The notes under the pieces: model-generated
What the model was told of the DNA's origin: nothing
The model's database searches: none
The model's input: only the letters and a program-made list of their open reading frames with translations
Position numbers and translations under genes: made by a program
Source: Clarkia xantiana subsp. parviflora
Taxonomy: Eukaryota > Streptophyta > Magnoliopsida > Myrtales > Onagraceae
DNA: 64,000 nt
Reading direction: 5' to 3'
Assembly (NCBI GenBank): GCA_036873135.1
Contig: JAPTYO010000018.1
Coordinates: 1 to 64,000 of the forward strand
Shown here: piece after piece, positions 13,189 through 23,200 of the stretch
How the letters are laid out: the number at the start of each line of letters is the position of its first letter
Position numbering within the stretch: position 1 is the first letter of the stretch

Positions 13189-15385
13189 ACGTTATACAAG
13201 GTAACAGGTTTTAATTTAACCGGCGATGCCCATGATTGTGGAAAAATGAATGACGCCCGGGTAGAGATTTTCTAACGGACGCTGGGATAACAACCCTTCC
13301 GGTTGAACAGATTTCGTCTCTCATACTATTTTGCAAGGTGAAGACTCCGCTACAAATCCATTAGTATAACTGATGCAGCGTGATAGGGTGGAGGGGATAA
13401 AAAAAACCGTCGATTCTAGGGGAATGCCGAGAATTTGTTGGATAGAGGCGCACGAATTCGTTGATTCATAAGAATACTGAAGAATTGACGCAGGGTTGAG
13501 GAAAACCTCGATTTTTAATTAATAATCTCAAAAACTAAATTCGTCTAATAGAGATTAAATAGCTAGAGCGAAAACCCTAATTCTAATATATATCCGAAAT
13601 TAACAATTAAATCCAAACAAAAATGAAAAATTGCAAAAAGACCCAAAAAAGCACAAAAACGCAAATTAAACACTCTAAACGATGGAATTTGGCCTCCGGA
13701 CGTTGGATTCCGTGGCATACCTATTTTGGGATCTTGAATAGAATGTCGTTATCGCACGAAAAACTCTATTCCTACGCCAAAATCCGACACTTGAAATTTC
13801 GGGGTCGAAAATCGCAGAATTAATAAATCCCGGCCGCATCAGTAACGATCGCGGATTCGAAGCTAATCACCATACTTATTCCATAAAGATATTCGAAACA
13901 TCATGCCAATCAAACTATACCTTTACAGCTGTCTAGACTTGGCTTCCTAAATTATCATACGAGAATATGCTACGCCTAGCAACATCACATAGACTGTACT
14001 CGATCATATTTTTTATTTTCGAAAGGGCGTTAATGCGAATATTTATTGTAATCTCTACCGAATTTCTGTATCCGTGTGAATAATATTCTTTGCACCTTCT
14101 CAAGTTGTATCCCAAAATACCATCAAATTATAAGATTGAAAGTAGGGAGATGTTTTTTTAAAGATAGGTAAGGCCTACGTTGAATATAAAATGATAAGTA
14201 AACCAATTTGTATCTTCTGTATATTCTCTAGATTAACTAAATTAATGGAAACGAAATCTCGAATACCGAAACCGAGATTGATAATATATGCAATAAATAA
14301 TGTATAAACATCTGATTCACTTTACATTAATCACACGACTTGCTAGAAATTGGACCGTATGTCGATTCCACCTCGACATTGATAAGTGCATAAGCATAAA
14401 AGTCATCTCCTGAACTGATGCGAAGACAAGTCCCCGAGTTCTCTTTATGTTTCAAAAAAACATGCCTTTTTGCAATCGTAAAGGACACAGTTATGCGGTT
14501 GTAACACTTCCGTTTATCTATCTTGTGCTTTGGTTTGAGGCAGCACGGCTGTGAAAAAGATAATAAAATAATTGCCAAAAATACCGTCAAAATTTTACCC
14601 AACTTTTTCTTTATAATAGTATCAGAAGTCACACAAACCGTTTTCGAATTAATTAGTTCAAAAATTTCTTTTGAAAAACCCTATCCAATACTTGTTACAC
14701 ATCGCTAATTAAATGTAAACAAAAATGTATTTATCGATTAAAAATAAAAGAAAAATGAATTAGTGTAAGAACGTGAACCACTCAGCCGGTACGAAATCCA
14801 ACTCTCTTCCGTCTGTCTCTTTTATTTTTCATTTCTTAATAAAAAGAGAACTCAATACGTTATTCGAATTGAAACAATATAGCATACCCGAAATTATTAG
14901 AAGGACCACCACAAACTTCGTGAAAGAGCTTGCCGCCATTTTGATGATAGCGTTGAATAATTTACTAGAATGGTGTTATTGATCGAGATCGGTTGTTAGG
15001 GATGCAATGAATAAGAGAAGCAGATCGAAACAGCTATTTATAATAATTACATAGAGGGATGAAAGAAAAGTTAAGTAACTATAGCGGTACAACATTAGAC
15101 TTTTAGGTTGTAACTTCTAACCGACTTCAATATGCTTATCTCTGTGGTATATGTTATTCTAAATACAAAATGCAACAAAATTTTAGTTTAAAAAAGTATT
15201 TTGCTCGAAAGAAACTTTGAACTGCCATGCTCACGATGCGAATGATCTATTGAAAATGGTATGTCCATCTTTTTTGTTTATAATCAACGTTGCAACTATA
15301 TAAAGACGCGGTACCAACTGACATTGTTTTTGCAATATAAGATACAAAATGTTAGATCATTTTTCCGTGCTTCTGTTCACGAAAG
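13189..15385. repeat. Tandem unit 6, left part
   Basis: First part of unit 6, which is interrupted by an LTR element after the GAAAG target site (15381-15385) and resumes at 24823. It has features of the right subfamily, such as CAATATAAG where units 1-5 have CTAGATAAG, and so marks the subfamily boundary. Confidence 0.95.
14343..14939 (-). pseudogene. DEFL peptide gene copy 6, truncated by frameshift
   Basis: Exon 1 14939-14888, intron 14887-14549, exon 2 14548-14343. Exon 1, both splice sites and the TATA (15042-15034) are normal. An extra A near 14455 shifts the frame just after Cys4 and gives a stop within a few codons. A compensating one-base loss near 14395 restores the frame too late. 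A product from this copy would lack Cys5-Cys8 and could not make the usual fold. The retrotransposon at 15386 sits about 340 bp upstream of its TATA box. Confidence 0.75.
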
Positions 15386-15542
15386 TGATGGATATACGCC
15401 CAATTTGAACCCGTTGACTTCCGAATCGTCTTATTTTTATCATCCCGTTAATGATTGTAAATCGAAACTTCAACCCGAACACTTCGCGAAAACACCAACG
15501 GTCCGGACGAGGCCGAAGCGCTCGTCCGGCCGAGTTAGACTC

Positions 15543-15681
15543 ACCTAGGTGAGGTCGGGTGGCCACACCCGACCTCCACTAGGGGAGATAGGGTTGGCCA
15601 ACCCTATCTCCCCTAGGAGGGGTTGGGTGGCCTCACCCAACCCCTACCCTTGGGGGTCGGATTTTCCTCCCCCCCAAGGGC
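15543..15681. repeat. Chain of hairpins in the LTR
   Basis: Begins with the 10-bp palindrome CACCTAGGTG, followed by successive inverted repeats: GAGGTCGGGTGG with its complement, GGGGAGATAGGGTTGG with its complement, GGGGTTGGGTGG with its complement, and CCCTTGGGGG pairing with CCCCCAAGGG. The 3' LTR has one extra hairpin. Confidence 0.85.
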
Positions 15682-15825
15682 CCCGGCACCATTCATGGAC
15701 TCCCATACTCGGTTTATTCCGCCGACCTTCTCCGTATCCTAAGGTCTTAATTATGTACTTAAAGGTTAATTAACTGTGTTTAAAGGTTAACGATGTCATT
15801 AAGCCACCTTAATGACACAGTTGCC

Positions 15826-15833
15826 TATAAATA
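15826..15833 (+). promoter_or_regulatory. TATA box of element 1 5' LTR
   Basis: TATAAATA in a context typical of a plant LTR core promoter, about 300 bp before the LTR end. The same motif is at 24508-24515 in the 3' LTR. Confidence 0.7.
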
Positions 15834-16137
15834 CCACACCTCCACTATTCATTTGATCATCTTGGCAAGTTGGATAATTTTGCTCTGACATCTCTCTAGC
15901 TTTATCTCTCTAAAACCGTACTGACTTAGGCATCGGAGAGGGTTCATCAGGCACCACCCCCCCCCCCTTCTATGCCTGGTATTGCCCCTTCTGCAGGACG
16001 AAAGGAGAAGAGAAGCTAAGGACGGAAGGACGCGAGCTAGGAAAGCGTAACCCGAGAGTATCGAATCCACAACATCTCCAGTGAGGAACGAGACTTGAGT
16101 CGACTGCCCGTTGACTCTAGACTCGGAACCTAACACT

Positions 16138-16153
16138 TGGCGCCGTCCGTGGG
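16138..16153 (+). other. Primer binding site, element 1
   Basis: TGGCGCCGTCCGTGGG, two bases after the LTR end. The first nine bases are those expected for priming by tRNA-Asp in plant gypsy elements; the match is recalled, not searched. Confidence 0.7.
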
Positions 16154-16186
16154 TTTCGAATAGAAAGCCTAATTATCACCAGCCAG

Positions 16187-16368
16187 ATGGCAAGCGTATA
16201 TGTCATTCATGGAGGTTATGGAGCTGGAGGAGAGTCAGCGAATGCTAGAGAAGCATATATGGCACAGTTAGAGGACCCTAAGCCAAGGGAAGAACAAGCA
16301 GAAGGAAAGAGAGAAGATGTAATACAATTTTCAAGAAGAGACATGGACACAGTTAGAGGACCCTAAGC
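16187..16368 (+). pseudogene. Residual gag/protease-linker fragment, element 1
   Basis: From the ATG at 16187 the frame reads about 20 residues including V-I-H-G-G-Y-G-A-G-G, which matches the segment between gag and protease in element 2 (V-I-H-G-G-F-A-A-G-G near 29986). All the upstream gag domain is gone. The segment ends in a rearranged stretch in which about 25 bp starting ACAGTTAGAGGACCC occurs twice (near 16265 and 16349). Confidence 0.65.
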
Positions 16369-16398
16369 CAAGCCAACAAGGATGCCCTAGTCATAACA

Positions 16399-18144
16399 AT
16401 GAAGATCACTGATATGGACATTGGAAGAATCTTGGTAGACAGTGGAAGCTCACCCAACATCATTACCAAGAAAGTTCTCAACATACTGGGAGTAAGGCCA
16501 AGTAGCATAAAACAGGTTCACTCCCCCTTGGTGGGATTTTCAGGAGAGCCAACATACCCACTGGGGGCAGTCACACTACCTGTGACACTGGGCATAGGCC
16601 AGAGGCAGTTAAAGATAGATGTCTCATTCTTCATCACAGAAGAAATGGAGGAATACAATGGAGTCCTGGGTACCACTACAATCAACAAGTGGGGTATGGT
16701 GCCATCAACACTATATCAGAAAATGAAATTCCCCACAAGCCAAGGAATAGGAGAAGTAAAGGGTAACCAGAAGGTAGCAAGGAAATGTGCAAGGATCGCA
16801 CTAAGCAAGAAGAAGAAAACAAGAGAGGTCCTACTAATAGATGAGGACCCAAGAGAAGATCACGGGAGACCAGCCCCCATGGAGGAACTAAAAGAAATAC
16901 TCATAGAAGAACCCGATAGGAAGGCCAAAATCGGGACCGCCTTATCTCAGGAAGAGGAAAACCACTTAGTAGCTTTACTAAGGGAATACAAGGATCTATT
17001 CGCCTGGTCACCAAGCGATATGCCAGGAATATCAGAGGAAGTAATCTCACACAAGCTCAATATAGACGCGGCAACGCGACCAATAACACAAAAGGTAAGG
17101 CCAATGGGAGGAAGCAAAAAGATAGCTATCCAGGAAGAAGTGGAAAAGCTATTGAAGGCAAATTTCATCAAAGAAATTAGATTCCAAACATGGGTGGCAA
17201 ACCCAGTACTGGTAAAGAAGGCGGGAGGAAGTTGGAGAATGTGCATCGATTATCGCGACTTAAACAAAGCATGCCCTAAGGACTCATATCCACTACCAAG
17301 AATAGATCAGTTAGTGGATGCAACATCAGGTCACCAACTAATGAGCTTCATGGACGCATACTCAGGATATAACCAGATAAAAATGGCCCCTGAGGACGCC
17401 CCTCACACAGCATTCTACGCTGATAGCGAGATATACCATTACACAGTGATGCCTTTCGGACTCATAAATGCTGGAGCAACATACCAAAGAATGGTCAACA
17501 AAATCTTCGGGGACATGATAGGAAAGACAATGGAGGCATATGTGGACGACATGATCGTCAAATCCAAAGAGAAGAAAGACCATGTGGAGAACCTTCGCTC
17601 AACGTTTGAGAGAATGAGGCAATACCAAGTCCGCCTAAACCCGAAAAAATGTGCATTTGGGGTACAATCAGGGAAGTTTTTAGGCTTCATGGTAAGTCAG
17701 CGGGGCATAGAGGTAAACCCCGAAAAACTACAAGCAATTGAAGAAATGCAGTCACCTACGAAGCACAAAGAGGTTCAACGATTGAACGGGAGGTTAGCAG
17801 CTCTTAACAGATTCCTATCCAAAATAGGAGACAAGGCATTACCCTTCTTTGAGGTACTAAGGGCAAATAAGAAATTCAAATGGACACCAAGATGTGAAGA
17901 AGCCTTTCAACAGCTCAAACAACATCTAAAGACACTACCACCCCTAGCAAAGCCTACACCAGGGGAGCCCCTCTACCTCTACATCTCCGTAAGCAACGTG
18001 GCAGTAAGCTCAGTGCTAATAAAAGAAGTAAACGCTGCACAATTGCCGGTGTACTTCGTAAGCAAAACATTGGCAAAGTATGAGATCAACTACTTGCCAA
18101 TAGAAAAATACCTCTATGCACTATTATATCAGCAAGAAAGTTGA
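16399..18144 (+). CDS. Element 1 pol part 1: aspartic protease and reverse transcriptase
   Basis: Polyprotein segment of 581 codons. Protease: D-S-G-S-S at about residues 14-18, with the hydrophobic G-F-S-G and L-P-V-T strands behind it. RT: the finger/palm block F-x-D-x-N-K-A-C-P-K-D-like (as D-Y-R-D-L-N-K-A-C-P-K-D), then F-M-D-A-Y-S-G-Y-N-Q-I, then the catalytic Y-V-D-D-M at about 381-385, then thumb and the start of RNase H. The open frame begins inside the linker, so this ATG is not a natural start; the real protein would be fused to gag. A single lost base near 18128 (TTATATCAGC where the family frame needs one more A) ends the frame early and moves the rest to the next ORF. Confidence 0.93.
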   Translation: MKITDMDIGRILVDSGSSPNIITKKVLNILGVRPSSIKQVHSPLVGFSGEPTYPLGAVTLPVTLGIGQRQLKIDVSFFITEEMEEYNGVLGTTTINKWGMVPSTLYQKMKFPTSQGIGEVKGNQKVARKCARIALSKKKKTREVLLIDEDPREDHGRPAPMEELKEILIEEPDRKAKIGTALSQEEENHLVALLREYKDLFAWSPSDMPGISEEVISHKLNIDAATRPITQKVRPMGGSKKIAIQEEVEKLLKANFIKEIRFQTWVANPVLVKKAGGSWRMCIDYRDLNKACPKDSYPLPRIDQLVDATSGHQLMSFMDAYSGYNQIKMAPEDAPHTAFYADSEIYHYTVMPFGLINAGATYQRMVNKIFGDMIGKTMEAYVDDMIVKSKEKKDHVENLRSTFERMRQYQVRLNPKKCAFGVQSGKFLGFMVSQRGIEVNPEKLQAIEEMQSPTKHKEVQRLNGRLAALNRFLSKIGDKALPFFEVLRANKKFKWTPRCEEAFQQLKQHLKTLPPLAKPTPGEPLYLYISVSNVAVSSVLIKEVNAAQLPVYFVSKTLAKYEINYLPIEKYLYALLYQQES

Positions 18145-20123
18145 GACCGTATTTTCATGGGCATGAAGTAACAGTCCTCACAGACCAACCATTGAAACAC
18201 CTCCTCCAAAGACCAGACACATCGGGGAGACTGACCAAGTGGGCAATTGAGCTAAGCGAGTTTCGGATTCACTTTGCCCCCAGAACAACCATAAAAGGGC
18301 AAGCTCTAGCAGATTCTATTGCCGAATTCACCGGAATTAATCCAGACGAAGACTTGGGAGAAGTCAAAACTACAAGCGAGGCAAGTAGTAGTCAGGAGAA
18401 ACAACCAGAAGAATTATGGGAGATGCATACCGATGGGTCATCCAATGGGGGAGGTTCAGGTGCAAGCCTCTTACTATACCCACCAAACAGCGATACACCT
18501 CTGCGATATGCCATGGCACTCACCTTTAAGGCAACGAACAATGAGGCTGAATACGAAGCACTGATAACAGGCCTGAGAATAGCCAAAGGAGTAGGGGCAA
18601 AGCATCTAAGAGTTAAGTGCGATTCTCAACTAGTTGTCAATCAAGTGAAAGGAATCTACACTGCAAAGTCCGAAAACATGCAGAAGTACTTGCAGCAAAC
18701 CAGGGACCTAATAAAGAGCTTTCAAAGCTTCGATATTGAGTCAGTCCCAAGAGAACAAAACCAAGAGGCAGATGCCTTAAGCAAACTAGCCCTAGGGGTA
18801 GAAGCAGGCAAAGAGGTTCACTTTGTAGAGCAAAGAATGCAATCAGTGATAGAACAAATGGAGGTTCTAGTAATAGATGAAGCAAAAGCCTGGATGACTC
18901 CAATGCGTCAATACATCATGGAAGGAAAACTCCCAAAGGATAAAGTAGAGGCAGTCAAGATCGAAAGGATGGCTAGAAATTATGCAGTGATGGATAATGA
19001 ACTCTACAAGAAAGGGTACTCCACACCCTTCCTCAAATGCATAACATACCCAGAAACAGAGAGAGTACTTGCAGAACTCCATGAAGGAGATGCGGGGTGC
19101 CATGAAGGAGCACGATCAATAATCCGAAAGGTCTACAACCTAGGATACTATTGGCCATCAATGAGCAAAGAAGCAGCAGACTTGGTGCAAAAATGTGATC
19201 ACTGCCAAAGGTACTCCAGAAATATAACAGCCCCAGCAGCAAAGCTAAGTTCCATCTCGGGAGCTTGGCCATTCGCGCAGTGGGGGATCGATCTGATAGG
19301 TCCCCTACCAAGAACAAAAGGGCAGAAAACTTGCATAATAGTAGCAATAGACTACTTCTCCAAGTGGATAGAGGCAAAGGCAATGGGAAAGAAAACAGAC
19401 GATCAAGTCGTTAACTTCATTCAATCTCACATCGTCTCGAGGTACGGAGTCCCAAAGGCAATAATAAGTGATAATGGCCCACAATTCAAGAGCAAGAAAT
19501 TGCAATGGTGTTGCGAAAGGCTGAATATAGAACACCGCTTCGCATCAGTAAAGCATCCTCAGACAAATGGGCAAGTAGAGTCAGCAAATAAAATAGTACT
19601 AGACGGCCTAAAGAAACGACTCCATACTACCAAGGGAAGTTGGGTAGATGAGCTGGAAAATGTTCTATGGGCAGTGCGGACAACACCAAAGATAGCCACA
19701 GGAGAAACACCATTTGGCCTGGTATACGGGACCGAGGCGGTAGCACCAGCAGAAATAGCAGTATCATCTCTAAGAACCACGTACTTTGAAGAGCATGAGA
19801 ACAACAAAGCAAGGCTCTTAGACTTAGACATGGTGGAGGATAAAAGATGGAATTCAGAAGAAGCACAGGCACGAATGCGCCTTGTATCCGCAAGATATTA
19901 CAACCGCCAAGTCAAGGAGAGGCAATTCCACATAGGAGAACTAGTACTCAGAAAGAACGAGTTCTCACACTTAGACCAAGTCAGAAAATTATCTCCAAAA
20001 TGGGAAGGGCCGTATAAGATAGCATCAGTTCCATACGCGAATGCTTACCGCCTAGAGGATGGGGATGGGTATATCTCCACAAACACCTTCAGTGGGGAAC
20101 ACCTAAAGAAGTACTACGTCTAG
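18141..20123 (+). CDS. Element 1 pol part 2: RNase H, second (archaeal-type) RNase H, integrase
   Basis: 660 codons continuing pol in the next frame, overlapping the previous ORF by 4 bp because of the one-base deletion. It starts within the first RNase H (R-P-Y-F-H-G-H-E). The second RNase H begins near residue 93 with H-T-D-G-S-S-N-G-G-G-S-G and has N-N-E-A-E-Y-E-A-L. Integrase follows: an HHCC zinc finger (H-E-G-x3-C-H-E-G-A-R-S ... C-D-H-C-Q), the catalytic core with D in W-G-I-D-L-I-G, D in I-S-D-N-G-P, and E in G-Q-V-E-S-A-N-K, then a C-terminal K-W-E-G-P-Y-K chromatin/GPY-type region. All catalytic residues are intact, unlike element 2. Confidence 0.93.
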   Translation: MRPYFHGHEVTVLTDQPLKHLLQRPDTSGRLTKWAIELSEFRIHFAPRTTIKGQALADSIAEFTGINPDEDLGEVKTTSEASSSQEKQPEELWEMHTDGSSNGGGSGASLLLYPPNSDTPLRYAMALTFKATNNEAEYEALITGLRIAKGVGAKHLRVKCDSQLVVNQVKGIYTAKSENMQKYLQQTRDLIKSFQSFDIESVPREQNQEADALSKLALGVEAGKEVHFVEQRMQSVIEQMEVLVIDEAKAWMTPMRQYIMEGKLPKDKVEAVKIERMARNYAVMDNELYKKGYSTPFLKCITYPETERVLAELHEGDAGCHEGARSIIRKVYNLGYYWPSMSKEAADLVQKCDHCQRYSRNITAPAAKLSSISGAWPFAQWGIDLIGPLPRTKGQKTCIIVAIDYFSKWIEAKAMGKKTDDQVVNFIQSHIVSRYGVPKAIISDNGPQFKSKKLQWCCERLNIEHRFASVKHPQTNGQVESANKIVLDGLKKRLHTTKGSWVDELENVLWAVRTTPKIATGETPFGLVYGTEAVAPAEIAVSSLRTTYFEEHENNKARLLDLDMVEDKRWNSEEAQARMRLVSARYYNRQVKERQFHIGELVLRKNEFSHLDQVRKLSPKWEGPYKIASVPYANAYRLEDGDGYISTNTFSGEHLKKYYV

Positions 20124-20420
20124 GAAGGCGGCACAAGCAAAAGACCATATCCTTGAAGTTATTTCAAGTCATTACATATAATGGTTTAAGTTTTCAAAAA
20201 CAACTTTTGAGAAGGAGAGCTCACGAAGTTACTCCAACTCTACAACTATCTTTGTTTTCCTCCAAAGGGTGTCTGGATCCCCCAAAGCACCCCATGTGTA
20301 CAAAAAACATGAATGCTCTTAAGGGAGTAGGATTTCTTTCAAAGGTATTTTCCAATGAATGTGATGATATAATCATGAAGTTATCCTTACATAGATATGA
20401 CTCCAAGTCAACAACAGATT

Positions 20421-20955
20421 CGACGCCCCCAAGAGCGTATCTTGAGAGTAGTTTTTATACTACGACCCTCGACGCCCCCAAGAGCGTATCTTGAGAGTAG
20501 TTTTTATACTACGACCCTTGACGCCCCCAAGAGCGTATCTTGAGAGTAGTGTTCATACTACGACCTTCGACGCCCCCAAGAGCGTATCTTGAGAGTAGTG
20601 TTCATACTACGACCTTCGACACCCCCAAGAGCGTATCTTGAGAGTAGTTTCTATACTACGACCTTCGACGCCCCCAAGAGCGTATCTTGAGAGTAGTGTT
20701 CATACTACGGCCTTCGACGCCCCCAAGAGCGTATCTTGAGAGTAGTTTCTATACTACGACCTTCGACGCACCAAGAGCGTATCTTGAGAGTGGTTTCCAA
20801 AAACTACGAATTTCGACGCCCCCAGGAGCGTATCTTGAGGTAGATTTGCAACCTACCAGATTCGACGCCCCCAAGAGCGTATCTTGAGGTAGAAAAAACA
20901 CTACCAGATTCGACGCCCCCAAGAGCGTAACTTGAGGTAGATTTCAAACTACCAG
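20421..20955 (+). repeat. 49-bp minisatellite, element 1
   Basis: About eleven units of 49 bp, degenerating toward the right, each with GACGCCCCCAAGAGCGTATC followed by TTGAGAGTAG and a TACTACGAC spacer. It lies in the untranslated region after integrase, where Tat elements commonly hold tandem repeats. The 20124-20420 stretch before it has no supported gene. Confidence 0.9.
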
Positions 20956-20956
20956 T

Positions 20957-21375
20957 TTCGACGCCAACCAGGAGCGTATCTTTGGTCTAACATGTGCCCT
21001 CCGGGAGCCTATCCTACGAAACGTTAAGTGCCCTCCGAGAGCCAGTCTCGTGAACAGATTTCGACGCCAACCAGGAGCGTATCTTTGGTCTAACATGTGC
21101 CCTCCGGGAGCCTATCCTGCGAAACGTTAAGTGCCCTCCGAGAGCCAGTCTCGTGAACAGATTTCGACGCCAACCAGGAGCGTATCTTTGGTCTAACTAC
21201 TGGTGCCCTCCGGGAGCGTATCTCGTGAACAGTTTCGACGCCCTCCGGGAGCGTATCTCGTGAACAATTTCAACGCCCACCAAGAGCGTATCTTTGGTCT
21301 AACTACTGGTGCCCTCCGGGAGCGTATCTCGTGAACAGTATTCAACGCCCACCAAGAGCGTATCTTTGGTCTAGC
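20957..21375 (+). repeat. ~103-bp minisatellite, element 1
   Basis: Composite units starting GACGCCAACCAGGAGCGTAT at 20960, 21063 and 21166 (period 103), followed by shorter mixed units sharing GCCCTCCGGGAGC. It shares the core GAGCGTATCT with the 49-bp repeat, so both probably arose from one ancestor. From 21376 to 21759 I see no gene. Confidence 0.85.
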
Positions 21376-21759
21376 AACACCATACATACCATTCAAAGGG
21401 TATCAGAAGAGATCATTACACCATACTAAGAAGGATCCCATGAGAAAGTAATTTCAAAGTAAAGTGATACGAAGAACAAATAATGTTTTTTCTTGATGAA
21501 ATAGCAGGTATGGCATGAAGGAAAACACGAAAGAAGGATAAGTAAAGGAAACACACCAAGAGAAGAGTCCATAACCAAAGAACTACACACTAAGGCACAG
21601 GAAATATCATGAGAAAAAGATAATCACCCTGCCGTATGTACCATGAATAAAGACAAGTGCATCAAACAAAGTTGGCAAAACCAGGAAAAGGGGAGTTTTC
21701 AAACTCTAAGAAGAACCTCAATCCACAAACTCGCGAGACCACCATAAGAGACAGGTGTA

Positions 21760-22788
21760 TTACTTCCTCATCTTAGCAATATGCCTAACAGCGAAGTCAG
21801 ACAAATCACCAAGCTGAGAAAAAGGAAAGTCAGGAGCAATCATGTACATACGCTCGAGAATCGCCTTTAAAGAAATACGCTTAGCCACAGAGCAGCGTAC
21901 ATCAATAGCAGCCTGATAAGAGGAAGAAGCCTTATACTCAGCAATAGCACACCCTTTCGCCTCCACACGAAACATCTCCTCAAGGGAGACCAACTCAGCA
22001 GCCCGAAGTACTTCATCACGATAAGACCTTTGTCTCAAGGCCTCAACCTCTTCCTCGAGAAGAGCAATATGACCCTCCAAATCTCGGCACCGCAAATATG
22101 TGATACGACTATGCTCCAAACAACTAATAAGCTTGGAGTTAAGGGAGACACAAGTGTCCTCGTACACCTTTCTCTCCTCAGCAAGGTCAATAACAAGGGT
22201 GGACAAATTAACAAGGTCGGCCATACCCTGCAACAAAAACAAAGGATGAGACAGATAATGCACGAAAAAGAAATATACTAAAGGATAACACGGTTAACAA
22301 AAGTTACAGAAGCATAGCGAGCCAACACATCACGAGCCAATTCATAAGTTGCCTCCGACCCTTTAGACGGGGACACACGATCGGCAGGAGGAACAGCAGA
22401 CTGCAGAACACGAACTCCAACCTCAGGAGTTCGCAAAGAAGATTGATTGTCAAAACGAGCCCCACGCCCATAATAAGGCGCCCACTCAGACCCAACAATT
22501 CCATCAACAGGAGGACGAGACAGCTCCTTCCGACTCAGACGCGGAAGACGAAGTCTACCTATAACAAGGTACAGAGTAAATACCCATATACACTAAGGAA
22601 ACTCAGATATTCGAGGACTCACCAAACAAGGAAGAAGGAAAAGATGGCTCCCGGACCCTCGATTGGGGGGCATCAATATAGAAAGAAGATGGCACCCTAA
22701 CATCACCACCACCCTTACCTCCAATTAGAGGACACCTCCTCGACCATAAAAAACCGATCTTTTCGCAATCGAAGGTCCGGTCCCAGAG
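21760..22788 (-). CDS. Element 1 antisense spliced gene with coiled coil
   Basis: Minus-strand gene inside the element, opposite to gag-pol. I infer at least three exons: exon A within 22788-22623 (upstream limit unclear), intron 22622-22559 (TTTG|GTGAGT...TTATAG), exon B 22558-22308, intron 22307-22228 (GTAACT...TTGTTGCAG), exon C 22227-21760. The frames join at both introns (phase 1, then phase 0). Exon A has W-S-R-R-C-P-L-I-G-G and exon B S-R-P-P-V-D-G-I. Exon C gives 155 residues with a heptad-like Leu/Glu-rich stretch (E-G-H-I-A-L-L-E-E-E-V-E-A-L). Antisense genes downstream of integrase are known in Tat elements; their function is unclear. No clear N-terminal domain remains, so it may be 5'-truncated. 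Confidence 0.6.
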
Positions 22789-22969
22789 TTAACTACTCCC
22801 ACCCGTACTGGCCTCTTACTCCTCATCAATCACCAGGGAGTTCTGCTGATCGAAAAAACACAAGTTTAGACCAAGGAAAACAGAAAGCGGACAGTGGACA
22901 TAAGATATAAACTCATTTTCCTAAAACGACGAATACAAAGCCAAAAGGTAAGAATAGAAAGACGACAAG

Positions 22970-23200
22970 GAAAACCCCACTGGCCAACAAACAGGGGCAG
23001 GGGGCAAGGGGAGACAGTTATAACCCCCACCGTAGAGAAACCCCACTGGCCAACAAACAGGGGCAGGGGGCAAGGGGAGACAGTTATAACCCCCACCGTA
23101 GAGAGACCCCACTGACCAACAAGCAGAGGCAGAGGGCAAAGGGAGACAATCATAATCTCAGTATAGAAAACCCCACACGCCAGCAAGCGGAAACACGGGG
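22970..23200 (+). repeat. ~66-bp tandem repeat, element 1
   Basis: Four units starting CCCCACTGGCCAACAAAC or a variant at 22975, 23041, 23107 and 23171. The first two are almost identical. The rest of 22789-24020 looks like non-coding element sequence. Confidence 0.85.

Larger units (their letters stand above)
15386..16135 (+). repeat. Element 1 5' LTR (750 bp)
   Basis: Begins TGATGGATATACGCCC and ends CCTAACA. It contains a chain of perfect hairpins in U3 (about 15543-15681), a TATA box at 15826 and a poly-C run near 15958. No gene lies in it. Confidence 0.93.
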
